A stretch of DNA of 8,709 bases from Acidobacteriota bacterium (GTDB taxonomy: Bacteria; Acidobacteriota; Polarisedimenticolia; QHYA01), in the NCBI GenBank assembly GCA_003223995.1, contig QHYA01000046.1, positions 1 through 8,709 of the forward strand, read 5' to 3'. Position 1 is the first letter of the stretch, and every line of letters begins with the position of its first letter. This document shows, piece by piece, positions 1 through 6,391 of this stretch. Position numbers and translations under genes: made by a program. The notes under the pieces are model-generated. The model searched no databases and was not told the DNA's origin. It was given only the letters and a program-made list of their open reading frames with translations.

Positions 1-93
1 CGGCTCGAGGTGCGCTGGCCCTCGGGCGCCAGGAGCGTCCTCGAAAACGTCCCTGCCGATCAGGTCCTGGAGATCCTCGAGCCGCGGGATTGA
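1..93 (+). CDS. ASPIC/UnbV-domain protein, C-terminal end only (partial)
   Basis: Frame 1 is open from the window edge to a TGA at 91-93 and gives 30 residues. They contain 'VRWPSGARSVLENVPADQVL', the characteristic end of the ASPIC/UnbV domain (usual form: VRWPSG, a short stretch, then L-E-N-V-P-A-x-Q). That domain normally closes secreted FG-GAP/VCBS beta-propeller proteins of the CRTAC1 type, which often also carry TPR repeats. The upstream propeller lies outside the window, so total size and signal peptide cannot be judged. Its stop codon overlaps or sits 2 bases from the start region of the next gene, which implies co-transcription with the SGNH hydrolase. The family's biochemical role is poorly defined; an exported, calcium-binding or adhesive role is the usual inference. 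I am confident of the domain and not of any function. Confidence 0.8.
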   Translation, partial: RLEVRWPSGARSVLENVPADQVLEILEPRD

Positions 94-95
94 GA

Positions 96-1253
96 GTGTC
101 CCTCCGACTCTCCGCCGGCCGGATTGTCCTCAACACCGCCATCGTCTGCGCCAGCCTTGGTCTGGCCGCTGGCGCAACAGAGATCTTCATTCGGCTGTTT
201 TCTCCCGTCAGGTATCATCCGCTCGTCCCCAGTGCCGAGAGGGGGCTCTTCTGGCAGTACGACGAGCATCTGGGCTGGCTGCACAGGCCTGGAGCGTCGG
301 GTCGCTTCCGGAAGGCCGGTGTCTTCGACACGCAAGTGACGATCAATTCGCGAGGGTTCCGCGGGCGCGAGCATCTGGACGAGGCCCCCCCCGGGGTCCG
401 CCGGATCCTGGTGCTGGGAGATTCGATCGTCTGGGGCTACGGCGTGGAGGACGACGAGGTCTTCACGAGCGTGCTGGAGCGGGAGGACGCTGGTCTCGAG
501 TGGATCAACCTTGGAGTCTCCGGATACGGAACCGATCAGGAGTCCCTCCTGCTCGAACGGGAGGGGATGCGCTACAAGCCCGACATCGTTCTCGCTGAGG
601 TCTGTGAGAACGACTTCGACGAGAACGTCCACGATCAGGTCTATCACATCTATCCGAAGCCTCTCTTCGCGCTTCGGCAAGGCTCGCTCCTTCTGACCAA
701 CGCGCCGGTCCCACGGGTCAGCCTTCTCGATCGGCTCTTCTACCGGCTCGAGACCGGCTCCTACCTCTGGCGGCTCGTGAACTCCTACCGGATCAGCGGG
801 AGGATCCTGGACGCACTGAAGCGGTGCGCGCGCGGAGCGGGGCTTTCACGCTCAGTCCCGCTTCCGCTCTCCTCCCCAGACCAGCCCGAACAGCTTCTCG
901 TCTCGCTTCTGGGCCGGACGAAGCGGATAGCCGAGAGCAACGGGGCGCGGCTGGCTCTCTTCATCGTTGCTCCGATGCCCCAACCGCACCGTGCGCTGGT
1001 CAGCCGCTTCGGCGAGCGGGAAGGCGTTGCTGTGATCGATCTCGATCCGATCTTCTCGCGAGCCGTCTCCGACGAAGGCTCCTCCGCTCTGTTCCTGCGC
1101 GGCGATCTGCACTGGACGGCGGAAGGCCACAGGGTCGTTGCCAGGGCGCTCGAGGAGTGGCTCGAGCAGAGCGGGGCCCTCGGGTCGCGGAGACCCTCGC
1201 AGCGCCCGCCGTCGCAGCCGGGCGAGCCGGCGGTTGTCCGTGCGCCTGCGTAA
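96..1253 (+). CDS. Membrane-anchored SGNH/GDSL-family hydrolase or O-acyltransferase-like protein
   Basis: This 385-aa protein has one N-terminal hydrophobic segment (about residues 9-28) followed by a periplasmic-type SGNH domain. The blocks are in order: 'ILVLGDSIVWGYG' with the nucleophile near Ser110; 'NLGVSGYGTDQ' giving the block II glycine; 'CENDFDEN' giving the block III Asn near 172; and 'GDLHWTAEGH' giving Asp337/His339. SGNH enzymes cleave or transfer acyl esters, often acetyl groups on glycans, so an ester-editing role on an exported glycan is plausible; the substrate is unknown. I chose GTG at 96 because GGGA lies 6 bases upstream (86-89). TTG at 90, overlapping the previous stop as TTGA, would add two residues. 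The last 25 or so residues are Arg/Pro/Ser-rich and unlike a conserved SGNH tail. They lie antisense to the extended end of the convergent carbamoyltransferase frame, so this 3' end may be a deletion junction. Confidence 0.85.
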   Translation: MSLRLSAGRIVLNTAIVCASLGLAAGATEIFIRLFSPVRYHPLVPSAERGLFWQYDEHLGWLHRPGASGRFRKAGVFDTQVTINSRGFRGREHLDEAPPGVRRILVLGDSIVWGYGVEDDEVFTSVLEREDAGLEWINLGVSGYGTDQESLLLEREGMRYKPDIVLAEVCENDFDENVHDQVYHIYPKPLFALRQGSLLLTNAPVPRVSLLDRLFYRLETGSYLWRLVNSYRISGRILDALKRCARGAGLSRSVPLPLSSPDQPEQLLVSLLGRTKRIAESNGARLALFIVAPMPQPHRALVSRFGEREGVAVIDLDPIFSRAVSDEGSSALFLRGDLHWTAEGHRVVARALEEWLEQSGALGSRRPSQRPPSQPGEPAVVRAPA

Positions 1254-2400
1254 CAGCCTGTCGGCGAAAGGCCTGACAATCCGTCGGATCGAGGAAATTG
1301 CCGATCTCCCAGTCCTCGTAGGAGGGGCAGAGGTAGGCATGCTCCATCACTCGCCGGTCGTTTCGACCGAGCAGCAGGTGATGGACAAAGGCCGCCGCTC
1401 CCAGCGCACCTCCCGAGTCGCCCGAAGCTGGCTGTATGAACATCCTGCGAAAGGGGGTGTGCGCGGGGACCTTGGAGTTCGCCACGCAGTTCAGCGCGAC
1501 GCCTCCCGCAAGGCAGAGGTTCTGTGTCTGGACTTCTCGGTGCGCCGCTTCCGCCAGGCCCAACAGGGCCTCCTCCAGGACGAGTTGCGCGCTGGCGGCA
1601 AGATCGGCGTGCTCGGGCCGCAACTCGCTGTCCGCCCCCCGCGGAGGGCCGAAGGTTTCCAAGTAGCGCCTGCCGTACATCCTCATGCGCCGCGTGTAGT
1701 CGAAGTAGCGGCCATCGAGAGCGAAGGATCCGTCCGGCTTGATCTCCAGCAGCCTGCGCATCTGGTCGGCGTAGCGGGGGCTGCCGTAGGGGGCCAACCC
1801 CATGACCTTGTACTCGTCATTGTTGACCCGGAAACCCAGGTGGGCCGTCACGGTGCTGTAGAGCAGCCCGAGGGAATGCGGGAAATGGATCTCCTTGATA
1901 AGGCGGAGCGAGCTTCCCTCCCCTCGTCCGATCGTCGTGGTAGCCCACTCTCCGACCCCGTCCACGGTCAGGACTGCAGCCTCTTCGAAAGGGGAGAGGA
2001 GGTAGGAAGAAGCGGCATGGGAGAGATGATGCTCCCCGAAGACGATCCTCCCGTGAAATCCCAGATCGCGCCGCACGAGCTTGGCAAACTGCTGCTTCTG
2101 GGCGAGCCATGACGGCATCGCCTTCATGAACGTCTTGTAGGAACGCGGCCAGGTGTCGATCGCGGTGAAGAGGATCCGCTCGAACTCGAGGAAGGGCTTC
2201 TCGTAAAAGGCGAGGATATCCACGTCGCAGAGGCTGATCCCCGCCTCCCGCAGGCAGTAGGCGATCGCCTCCTTGGGAAAGCCGTGGTCATGCTTGACGC
2301 GCGAGAAGCGCTCCTCTTCGGCCGCGGCGACGAATCCGCCGTCGATCATCAGAGCTGCGGCGGCGTCGTGGTAGAAGCAGGAGACCCCCAGGATCACCAT
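1000..2400 (-). CDS. NodU/CmcH-family carbamoyltransferase, C-terminally truncated (Kae1-like domain only)
   Basis: Carbamoyltransferases of this family move the carbamoyl group of carbamoyl phosphate, via carbamoyl-AMP, to a hydroxyl on a sugar or natural product. Residues 1-370 match the N-terminal Kae1-like domain: 'MVILGVSCFYHDAAAAL' at the start, 'GEHHLSHAASSY' with the metal-binding HxxxH pattern (His124/His128), 'EYKVMGLAPYG', 'LAGGVALNCVANSK' (297-310), 'SGDSGGALGAA' with the expected metal or substrate Asp328, and 'VMEHAYLCPSY' (351-361). Similarity stops near 1290. The usual C-terminal YrdC-like domain, with its GRMEFGPRALG motif, is absent. Instead about 95 Arg/Pro/Ala-rich residues run antisense through the 3' end of the SGNH gene to a TGA at 1000-1002. 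Family members are about 560-620 aa; this one is 466 with only about 370 recognisable. The ATG at 2400 shares its A with the preceding gene's stop (TGATG), so it is translationally coupled and last in a three-gene operon. As it stands it should not make its own carbamoyl-adenylate. It is probably a broken gene, or a stand-alone Kae1-like protein. Confidence 0.85.
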   Translation of the reverse strand: MVILGVSCFYHDAAAALMIDGGFVAAAEEERFSRVKHDHGFPKEAIAYCLREAGISLCDVDILAFYEKPFLEFERILFTAIDTWPRSYKTFMKAMPSWLAQKQQFAKLVRRDLGFHGRIVFGEHHLSHAASSYLLSPFEEAAVLTVDGVGEWATTTIGRGEGSSLRLIKEIHFPHSLGLLYSTVTAHLGFRVNNDEYKVMGLAPYGSPRYADQMRRLLEIKPDGSFALDGRYFDYTRRMRMYGRRYLETFGPPRGADSELRPEHADLAASAQLVLEEALLGLAEAAHREVQTQNLCLAGGVALNCVANSKVPAHTPFRRMFIQPASGDSGGALGAAAFVHHLLLGRNDRRVMEHAYLCPSYEDWEIGNFLDPTDCQAFRRQAVTQAHGQPPARPAATAGAARVSATRGPRSARATPRAPWQRPCGLPPSSADRRAGTERRSLRRRRLARRSDRDRSQQRLPARRSG

Positions 2401-2630
2401 CAGAACTGCCTGCGGCCGAACGTCTCGGGGTCTTCGATCGCCCGGGCCGGCACGAAAGTCGTTGCCGGCCGAGAGCTTCCCAGCAGGCGCCGCCCCGCCA
2501 GCCGCAGCGCAAGGCTGATCGGACCGATCACAAGGAAATAGACGGCGGTGAAGAGAACAGCGCCCTGGACCCGTCCGGCCGCGCGGCCGAGCCGCCGCAG
2601 GCCCGAGCGTGCGCCGGAGAAGGCGCTCAT
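2400..2630 (-). CDS. Small single-helix membrane protein, resembles the C-terminal part of SxtJ-family proteins
   Basis: This is a 76-aa protein with a basic N-terminus (five Arg in the first 20 residues), one strong transmembrane helix at about 22-45 ('VLFTAVYFLVIGPISLALRL') and a short polar tail ending 'DPETFGRRQF'. The helix pattern (YFLVI-x-P-I then R-L-x-G-R) recalls the end of SxtJ-like proteins, which are often encoded beside NodU-type carbamoyltransferases. SxtJ proteins are usually longer, so this could be a short form or a different small partner. Assignment is from memory of the pattern and from context. Its ATG overlaps the methyltransferase stop (ATGA at 2627-2630) and its TGA overlaps the carbamoyltransferase start, so all three genes are coupled. 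An AGAAGG lies about 5 bases before the start. The strict overlaps argue that it is a real gene despite its size. A role anchoring or serving the carbamoyltransferase at the inner membrane is inference. Confidence 0.72.
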   Translation of the reverse strand: MSAFSGARSGLRRLGRAAGRVQGAVLFTAVYFLVIGPISLALRLAGRRLLGSSRPATTFVPARAIEDPETFGRRQF

Positions 2631-3499
2631 GGAGCCTTCTCGCCCACCAGCACGTAGTAGCCCCCCGCGTCGTCGAGGCTGAAGATCCAGCCGAGTTGCC
2701 GCAGGAGCAGCGCGGGGGCGCAGCGGCGCAGGCGGCTGCGCGAGGGCGGAGCGAACAGGTCATCGCCGGGGTGATGGCGGGCGAACAGATCGAGGCAGGG
2801 GACCGAGGAGAGATAGCGGATGCCATAGCTGCGGAACCAGCGCAGCGTCTGCCCGACCGTGTGCACCGACTCGTGCGGATGGAGGTACTGGTCGGCGTAC
2901 CAGGTCTCAACCTTGTCCCGGTCCTCGCTCTCGTAGACGATCTGCCTGAGGATGAGGCGGGTACGGATGCGCTCGTTGTTGCGGACGAAGGGAAGAGCGG
3001 CAAGCCGCTGGCGGGCCTTCAACGGCAGCCTGCCGAAAAGGTTGTAGAGGCCCACGACAAGCTTGCCGTGAGGAGCGAGGGTCCGGACGATGTTCCGGAA
3101 GCCGCGTTCCGGATCGGGAGTGTGATGGAGGACGCCGTTGCAGAAGACGTAGTCGAAGGAGGCCGGCGGAAGGTCGAGGTCGAGAAGATCGGCCTGCTGG
3201 AAGCGAGTGTTCTCGATGCGCAGGCGCCGGCGGAGATGTTCGGCCTTGTCCAGAGAGGCCTGAGAGAAATCGACGCCCAGCACCCGACGGTCTTTCAACC
3301 CGAGCAGCAGGGCGAACTGGCCCGTCCCGCAGCCGGCGTCGAGAATGCGACTCGAGGCGGGGATCAGCCTGTCGAGCGAGCGAGCGTACCAGGAGGCCTG
3401 CCGCTCGAGATCAGCGCGGCTGCTGTACTTCCTCGGGTCATATCCCGGGAACGGATAACGGTTGTAGAAGTCCCTAACCAGCTCGGCGATGGCGTCCAT
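2627..3499 (-). CDS. Class I SAM-dependent methyltransferase
   Basis: This 290-aa cytoplasmic enzyme transfers a methyl group from S-adenosylmethionine; the acceptor is unknown. The Rossmann-type SAM site is clear: motif I 'ILDAGCGTGQFA' (52-63), acidic 'GVDFS' (75-79), 'QQADLLDLDL' (101-110) and 'SFDYVFCNGVLHHTPDP' (114-130). Family-type flanks are the N-terminal 'VRDFYNRYPFPGYD' and a later 'HPHESVHT' (207-214). This architecture, a YPFPGYD start followed by a methyltransferase fold and an HPHE segment, is one I associate with methyltransferases in surface polysaccharide loci; that is recall. The ATG at 3499 is preferred: it precedes the conserved VRDFY start, and GGGA lies 8 bases upstream. 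An in-frame TTG at 3562 would add 21 non-conserved residues. It is the first gene of the operon and overlaps the small membrane protein by 4 bases. All motifs appear intact, so unlike its carbamoyltransferase neighbour it should be active. Confidence 0.9.
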   Translation of the reverse strand: MDAIAELVRDFYNRYPFPGYDPRKYSSRADLERQASWYARSLDRLIPASSRILDAGCGTGQFALLLGLKDRRVLGVDFSQASLDKAEHLRRRLRIENTRFQQADLLDLDLPPASFDYVFCNGVLHHTPDPERGFRNIVRTLAPHGKLVVGLYNLFGRLPLKARQRLAALPFVRNNERIRTRLILRQIVYESEDRDKVETWYADQYLHPHESVHTVGQTLRWFRSYGIRYLSSVPCLDLFARHHPGDDLFAPPSRSRLRRCAPALLLRQLGWIFSLDDAGGYYVLVGEKAP

Positions 3500-3588
3500 G
3501 TGCCTGTTCCCAGCTAGCGTCCGGCGGTGCTCCCAGCTCCGCCATGGCGACTCCGGCGTCAAGAGCGAGACTGGCTCGCGTGATCATC

Positions 3589-3608
3589 GCGCTGCGCGCT
3601 CGCAGCGC
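3589..3608 (-). other. Perfect 8-bp stem with a 4-base loop in the spacer before the methyltransferase
   Basis: GCGCTGCG (3589-3596) and CGCAGCGC (3601-3608) are exact reverse complements around a 4-base loop. The hairpin lies between the upstream SGNH gene and the methyltransferase. On the transcribed minus strand it is followed by GATGATCACG, with no run of U, so it is not a classical intrinsic terminator. It could be a leader structure, a pause or processing site, or a Rho-assisted end. Confidence 0.4.
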
Positions 3609-3689
3609 CGCTGGTACCCGACGAGCCCACCGGATCCGCCCGCCGGGGGCACAGGCTCCGGAGCAGAACTGTTCGCATCAGGAAATGAA

Positions 3690-3717
3690 AGGGTACACCG
3701 CTGCCCCGCACTGTCAA
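3690..3717 (-). promoter_or_regulatory. Candidate sigma70-type promoter for the methyltransferase-carbamoyltransferase operon
   Basis: On the minus strand a perfect TTGACA (3717-3712) is followed after 16 bases by TACCCT (3695-3690), a TAnnnT-type -10. The -35 overlaps the TGA stop of the upstream SGNH gene. Initiation near 3683 would give a leader of about 184 nt before ATG 3499. The organism's promoter consensus is unknown, so this may be chance. Confidence 0.35.
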
Positions 3718-4745
3718 TGCCCGGCGGAGCCTAGCCCGACCGCCAGCGAGCGCCGCCTCTCCCCCGGCGCGAGGAGCGTGGAAATGCCCAGCTCCTCCGT
3801 GGATACCAGGGAGTCGTAGATGGCGTCGGCAAAGAGCTGGTGTCCCTTGGCGCTCGGGTGAGGATCGATCTTGTAGATGATGTACTCGGAGAGATCCTTC
3901 CCCCTGAAGGGGTAGCTCGCGTCGGCGAAAAACAGCCGGTTCTCCACGGCGAGCCGCTGGATGGGCCGGAAGTCGCGCGGCTCCAGCGAGAGGTACGTCA
4001 CGACGACAGGGACGCGGGTTTCCCGGCTCAGATCCCCGATCTCCCCGAAATACTTCTCGAGGTAGGGCAGGTCGATCGACTTCTTCTCCCGCGGGAAACG
4101 CCGCGCGAAATGAACCCTCAACAGCTCCCAGAGGAACGATCTGAAGAAGGGATGGCTCGTACCCTTCACCTCGTACGGCTTGCGGAATTTTTCGTCCGGG
4201 GTCTCCTGCCAGGAGTCATTCATCCCGCAGAAGCCGATGAGGACGAGGTCCGGGTCGTAACTCAGGGCCTTGTACTTCATGACGGCCGCGTACTGCCGGA
4301 GCGAGTAGCCGCCCACGCCGAAATTGATCAGCTCGAAGCGCCGCCCTTTCGATTCGCCGTTGAGCCGCTCCTCGAGGATCTTGTGATAGACGTGCTCGAT
4401 CTCGACGCCGGAGCCCATCGTGAAGGAATCCCCGATGACGGCGATCCGGTAGGTGTTCTGCGGCTTGACCTGCTGGTACTCGCGGTCCCTCAAGCCTTGG
4501 GAATTGGTCCGGATCCGCGCGAACCTGAAGAGCGCATCCTGGTTGGGCTTGAGCTCCCACAGGATCTCCTGGTGCGAGGAGGGTTGGACCAGGCCCGAGG
4601 TGCCGATCGGGTGGGTGCTGTTCATCCTTTCGATCGACAGGCCGTTGAACCCGAATATCGACATGCGCAGAAGCATCTCCGCCGCCAGAAACACGATGAG
4701 CGAGGAGAAGGCAAGCAGCGATCCGTTCAGAAGTGAACGTTTCAT
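3714..4745 (-). CDS. Membrane-anchored SGNH/GDSL-family hydrolase
   Basis: This 343-aa protein starts 'MKRSLLNGSLLAFSSLIVFL', a basic N-terminus and hydrophobic segment (about 5-28) that is either a signal anchor or an uncleaved signal. The SGNH blocks follow: 'IAVIGDSFTMGSG' with nucleophile Ser107; 'NFGVGGYSLRQY' with the block II Gly around 143-146; 'GFCGMNDSW' with Asn176; and 'DPHPSAKGH' with Asp294/His296. All four blocks are present, so it should be catalytically competent as an esterase or acyl transferase outside the cytoplasm; the substrate is unknown. ATG at 4745 is chosen because GGGAGG (4755-4760, minus strand) sits 9 bases before it; the in-frame ATG at 4754 abuts that motif with no spacer. 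It shares architecture with the SGNH protein at 96-1253 but little sequence outside the blocks. Its stop codon lies inside a TTGACA element that may drive the methyltransferase operon, 214 bp downstream. Confidence 0.88.
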   Translation of the reverse strand: MKRSLLNGSLLAFSSLIVFLAAEMLLRMSIFGFNGLSIERMNSTHPIGTSGLVQPSSHQEILWELKPNQDALFRFARIRTNSQGLRDREYQQVKPQNTYRIAVIGDSFTMGSGVEIEHVYHKILEERLNGESKGRRFELINFGVGGYSLRQYAAVMKYKALSYDPDLVLIGFCGMNDSWQETPDEKFRKPYEVKGTSHPFFRSFLWELLRVHFARRFPREKKSIDLPYLEKYFGEIGDLSRETRVPVVVTYLSLEPRDFRPIQRLAVENRLFFADASYPFRGKDLSEYIIYKIDPHPSAKGHQLFADAIYDSLVSTEELGISTLLAPGERRRSLAVGLGSAGH

Positions 4746-4754
4746 CCTAGCCAT

Positions 4755-4760
4755 CCTCCC
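4755..4760 (-). promoter_or_regulatory. Ribosome binding site GGGAGG that decides the start of the 3714-4745 gene
   Basis: On the minus strand GGGAGG is followed at once by ATGGCTAGG and then ATG. The first ATG (4754) has zero spacing and the second (4745) has 9 bases, so the second is the better start. Confidence 0.6.
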
Positions 4761-4817
4761 GCCGCCTCAGCAGCCAGGTCCGGACACGCGATCCTTCGGG
4801 GTCCTTCTGCGCGGCCG

Positions 4818-4826
4818 TGTTATATT
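4818..4826 (+). promoter_or_regulatory. Possible extended -10 promoter for the sulfatase-fold gene
   Basis: TGT-TATATT fits an extended -10 (TGn then five of six matches to TATAAT) in an otherwise GC-rich divergent spacer. It predicts a start near 4833 and a leader of about 100 nt. No -35 hexamer is evident. Read on the other strand, the same spot gives TATAAC (4824-4819), 74 bases before the SGNH gene, so it could serve both directions. Confidence 0.35.
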
Positions 4827-4932
4827 GCCCTGGAGGGGAAGAGAAGAACCACATGCCCAGCCGATGACCGGTAGGTCGTCCGGCACAACAGGCTGAGGCC
4901 GTACGGCTGCTACCAGGAGCAGATCCTTGTTC

Positions 4933-6303
4933 ATGCGGATGGCTCGCTTTCTTCCCCCATCCGCGCTCCTGCTTGCCGCTTGCGCCGCCTTCTCCGGCTG
5001 CATGTCCCGGCGCCCCGATGTCATCCTGATCGTCATCGACACGCTCCGCAACGACGAACTTCCCTGGATGGGCGCCGACCCACGGTTCGCCCCGAACCTC
5101 GGCCGCCTGGCTCACGAAGGGGTCGTTTTCCCGCGGACGTACGCCCCGAGCCCATGGACCAAACCTTCGACCACGACGATCCTCACCGGGCTGCACCCGT
5201 ACCGGCACGGGGTCAACGGCCACGACGATAAGCTGGACGCGAGCGTGCAGACCATTGCCGAGGTTTTCTCGGCCGCCGGCTACCAGACGGCCGCCGTGGT
5301 GTCGAACCCCTCCCTCTATGACGGCGGCACGCGGCAGGGCTTCGAGGTCTTCAGAGAGGTCGGCCGCTGGATCGAGCACAGTACCGACCGCGTGGCCGCG
5401 CAGGCGCGGGATGTCATCGCAAGGGCCTCGGGCGAGCGCCCGTTGTTCCTCTACGTGCACTTCCTCGACCCGCACGACAAGTACGTCCCGCCGGCCCAGG
5501 ACCGTCTCTTCCTGCCTGAAGGCTACACACCCCAGGGCCCGGAGGTCCTGACGGGGGACATGCGGCACTTCGAGGGAGACACGCCTGTCTGGAAGCCCAC
5601 ATCGTTCGATTTCACCCCCACACCGATCCCGCTGCAGCCTCTGGATCTCGCGTACATGCGGGGGCTCTACCGCGGCGAGTTGCATGCAGCCGACCGTCAC
5701 TTGCAGGCGATCCTCGACTCCCAGCGCATTGGCCGCGGCAACCCCCTGCTCTCTGTCGTGACGGCGGACCATGGGGAAGCGTTCTACGAGCATGGCATGC
5801 CCCGTCACGGCTGGACCCTCCACGAGGAGGTCCTTCGTGTTCCACTGCTCTTCCATGGCGCGCCGCTCCAGGGCCGGAGCCTCGACGGATCGCGGATCGC
5901 ACGGAGCATGGACATTCTGCCGACCATCCTCGATCTCGTCCACGTCAAGGACTCCGAGGAGCGAGACGGTGTGAGCCTCGCCCAGCCGCCGCCCGAGGGG
6001 GGAAGCGTCGTGCAAGGGTTGACCTGCTATCACGTCCAGAAGGAATCGTTCATCATCGAGGACCCTTACAAACTCATCATCGACGAGCGCTTCGGCCGGA
6101 ACGAGCTTTACGACCTTCAGGCCGACCCGCACGAGACGCGGAACCTGGCCTTCTCGCAGCCGGCGCGCGTCGCGTCGATGGTCGCACGGCAGCAGAAGAT
6201 CCGCGACGATCTGCTTTCGAGGAAGTTTGCCACGGCGAAGCTGGAGGGGGAGGAGTTGAGGCAGCACGAGGAGGCGCTGAAGTCACTGGGTTACATCAAG
6301 TAG
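4933..6303 (+). CDS. Sulfatase-fold (alkaline phosphatase superfamily) lipoprotein with Thr at the nucleophile position
   Basis: This 456-aa hydrolase or transferase of the sulfatase/phosphodiesterase fold has a short signal peptide ending 'AAFSGC', so Cys23 is a likely lipidation site and the enzyme faces the periplasm or outer membrane. Fold motifs are 'VILIVIDTLRND' with metal-binding Asp36, 'SPWTKPSTTTILTGLHPYRH' (73-92), 'YVHFLDPHDKY', 'VTADHGEAFYEHG' with metal-binding Asp279/His280, 'LHEEVLRVPLLFHG', 'ELYDLQADPHETRNL', and the end 'LKSLGYIK'. In FGly-dependent sulfatases the nucleophile motif is C/S-x-P-x-R. Here the aligned residues are Thr76-K-P-S-Thr80, so the formylglycine precursor and its Arg are missing. 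That favours a phosphoester- or transfer-type activity with a Thr nucleophile, as in LtaS or EptA enzymes, though many genes called sulfatase share this form. AGGAG (4915-4919) is 13 bases from ATG 4933 but 7 from an in-frame TTG at 4927, so the TTG start (458 aa) is a real alternative. Confidence 0.88.
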   Translation: MRMARFLPPSALLLAACAAFSGCMSRRPDVILIVIDTLRNDELPWMGADPRFAPNLGRLAHEGVVFPRTYAPSPWTKPSTTTILTGLHPYRHGVNGHDDKLDASVQTIAEVFSAAGYQTAAVVSNPSLYDGGTRQGFEVFREVGRWIEHSTDRVAAQARDVIARASGERPLFLYVHFLDPHDKYVPPAQDRLFLPEGYTPQGPEVLTGDMRHFEGDTPVWKPTSFDFTPTPIPLQPLDLAYMRGLYRGELHAADRHLQAILDSQRIGRGNPLLSVVTADHGEAFYEHGMPRHGWTLHEEVLRVPLLFHGAPLQGRSLDGSRIARSMDILPTILDLVHVKDSEERDGVSLAQPPPEGGSVVQGLTCYHVQKESFIIEDPYKLIIDERFGRNELYDLQADPHETRNLAFSQPARVASMVARQQKIRDDLLSRKFATAKLEGEELRQHEEALKSLGYIK

Positions 6304-6376
6304 ACGGCGCCCACTCGCTCACTTCCTCCAGCGATCTCTTCCGTTCGTCTTCCCCGGCCTGTCATTGCAGGTCACC

Positions 6377-6382
6377 TATAAT
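6377..6382 (+). promoter_or_regulatory. asnB: Perfect TATAAT -10 box giving a probable leaderless asnB transcript
   Basis: TATAAT ends 9 bases before the ATG at 6392, so initiation 7-8 bases downstream of the box would begin the mRNA at or just before the start codon. There is no Shine-Dalgarno between the box and the ATG, which agrees with leaderless translation. No -35 match is seen at 16-18 bp upstream. Confidence 0.5.
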
Positions 6383-6391
6383 GGCCGTGCC

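Noticed and set aside
1138..2112. 324-codon plus-strand ORF
   Set aside because: It is antisense to the well-supported carbamoyltransferase, is Arg/Ser/Pro-rich and has no recognisable motif; GC-rich genes commonly produce such mirror frames.
2401..3003. N-terminal extension of the carbamoyltransferase frame upstream of ATG 2400
   Set aside because: The extension is antisense-like, Arg/Ser-rich and overlaps two good genes in other frames; the family start 'MVILGVSCFYHD' fits ATG 2400 and the TGATG coupling.
2609..3517. 302-codon plus-strand ORF opposite the methyltransferase
   Set aside because: The minus-strand methyltransferase has a complete SAM-binding motif series and gene overlaps; the plus frame is a shadow.
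3840..4736. 298-codon plus-strand ORF opposite the second SGNH gene
   Set aside because: All SGNH blocks lie on the minus strand; the plus frame is a low-complexity acidic shadow.
4747..6267. 506-codon minus-strand ORF
   Set aside because: It is fully antisense to the sulfatase-fold gene and shows no domain, signal or codon pattern of its own.
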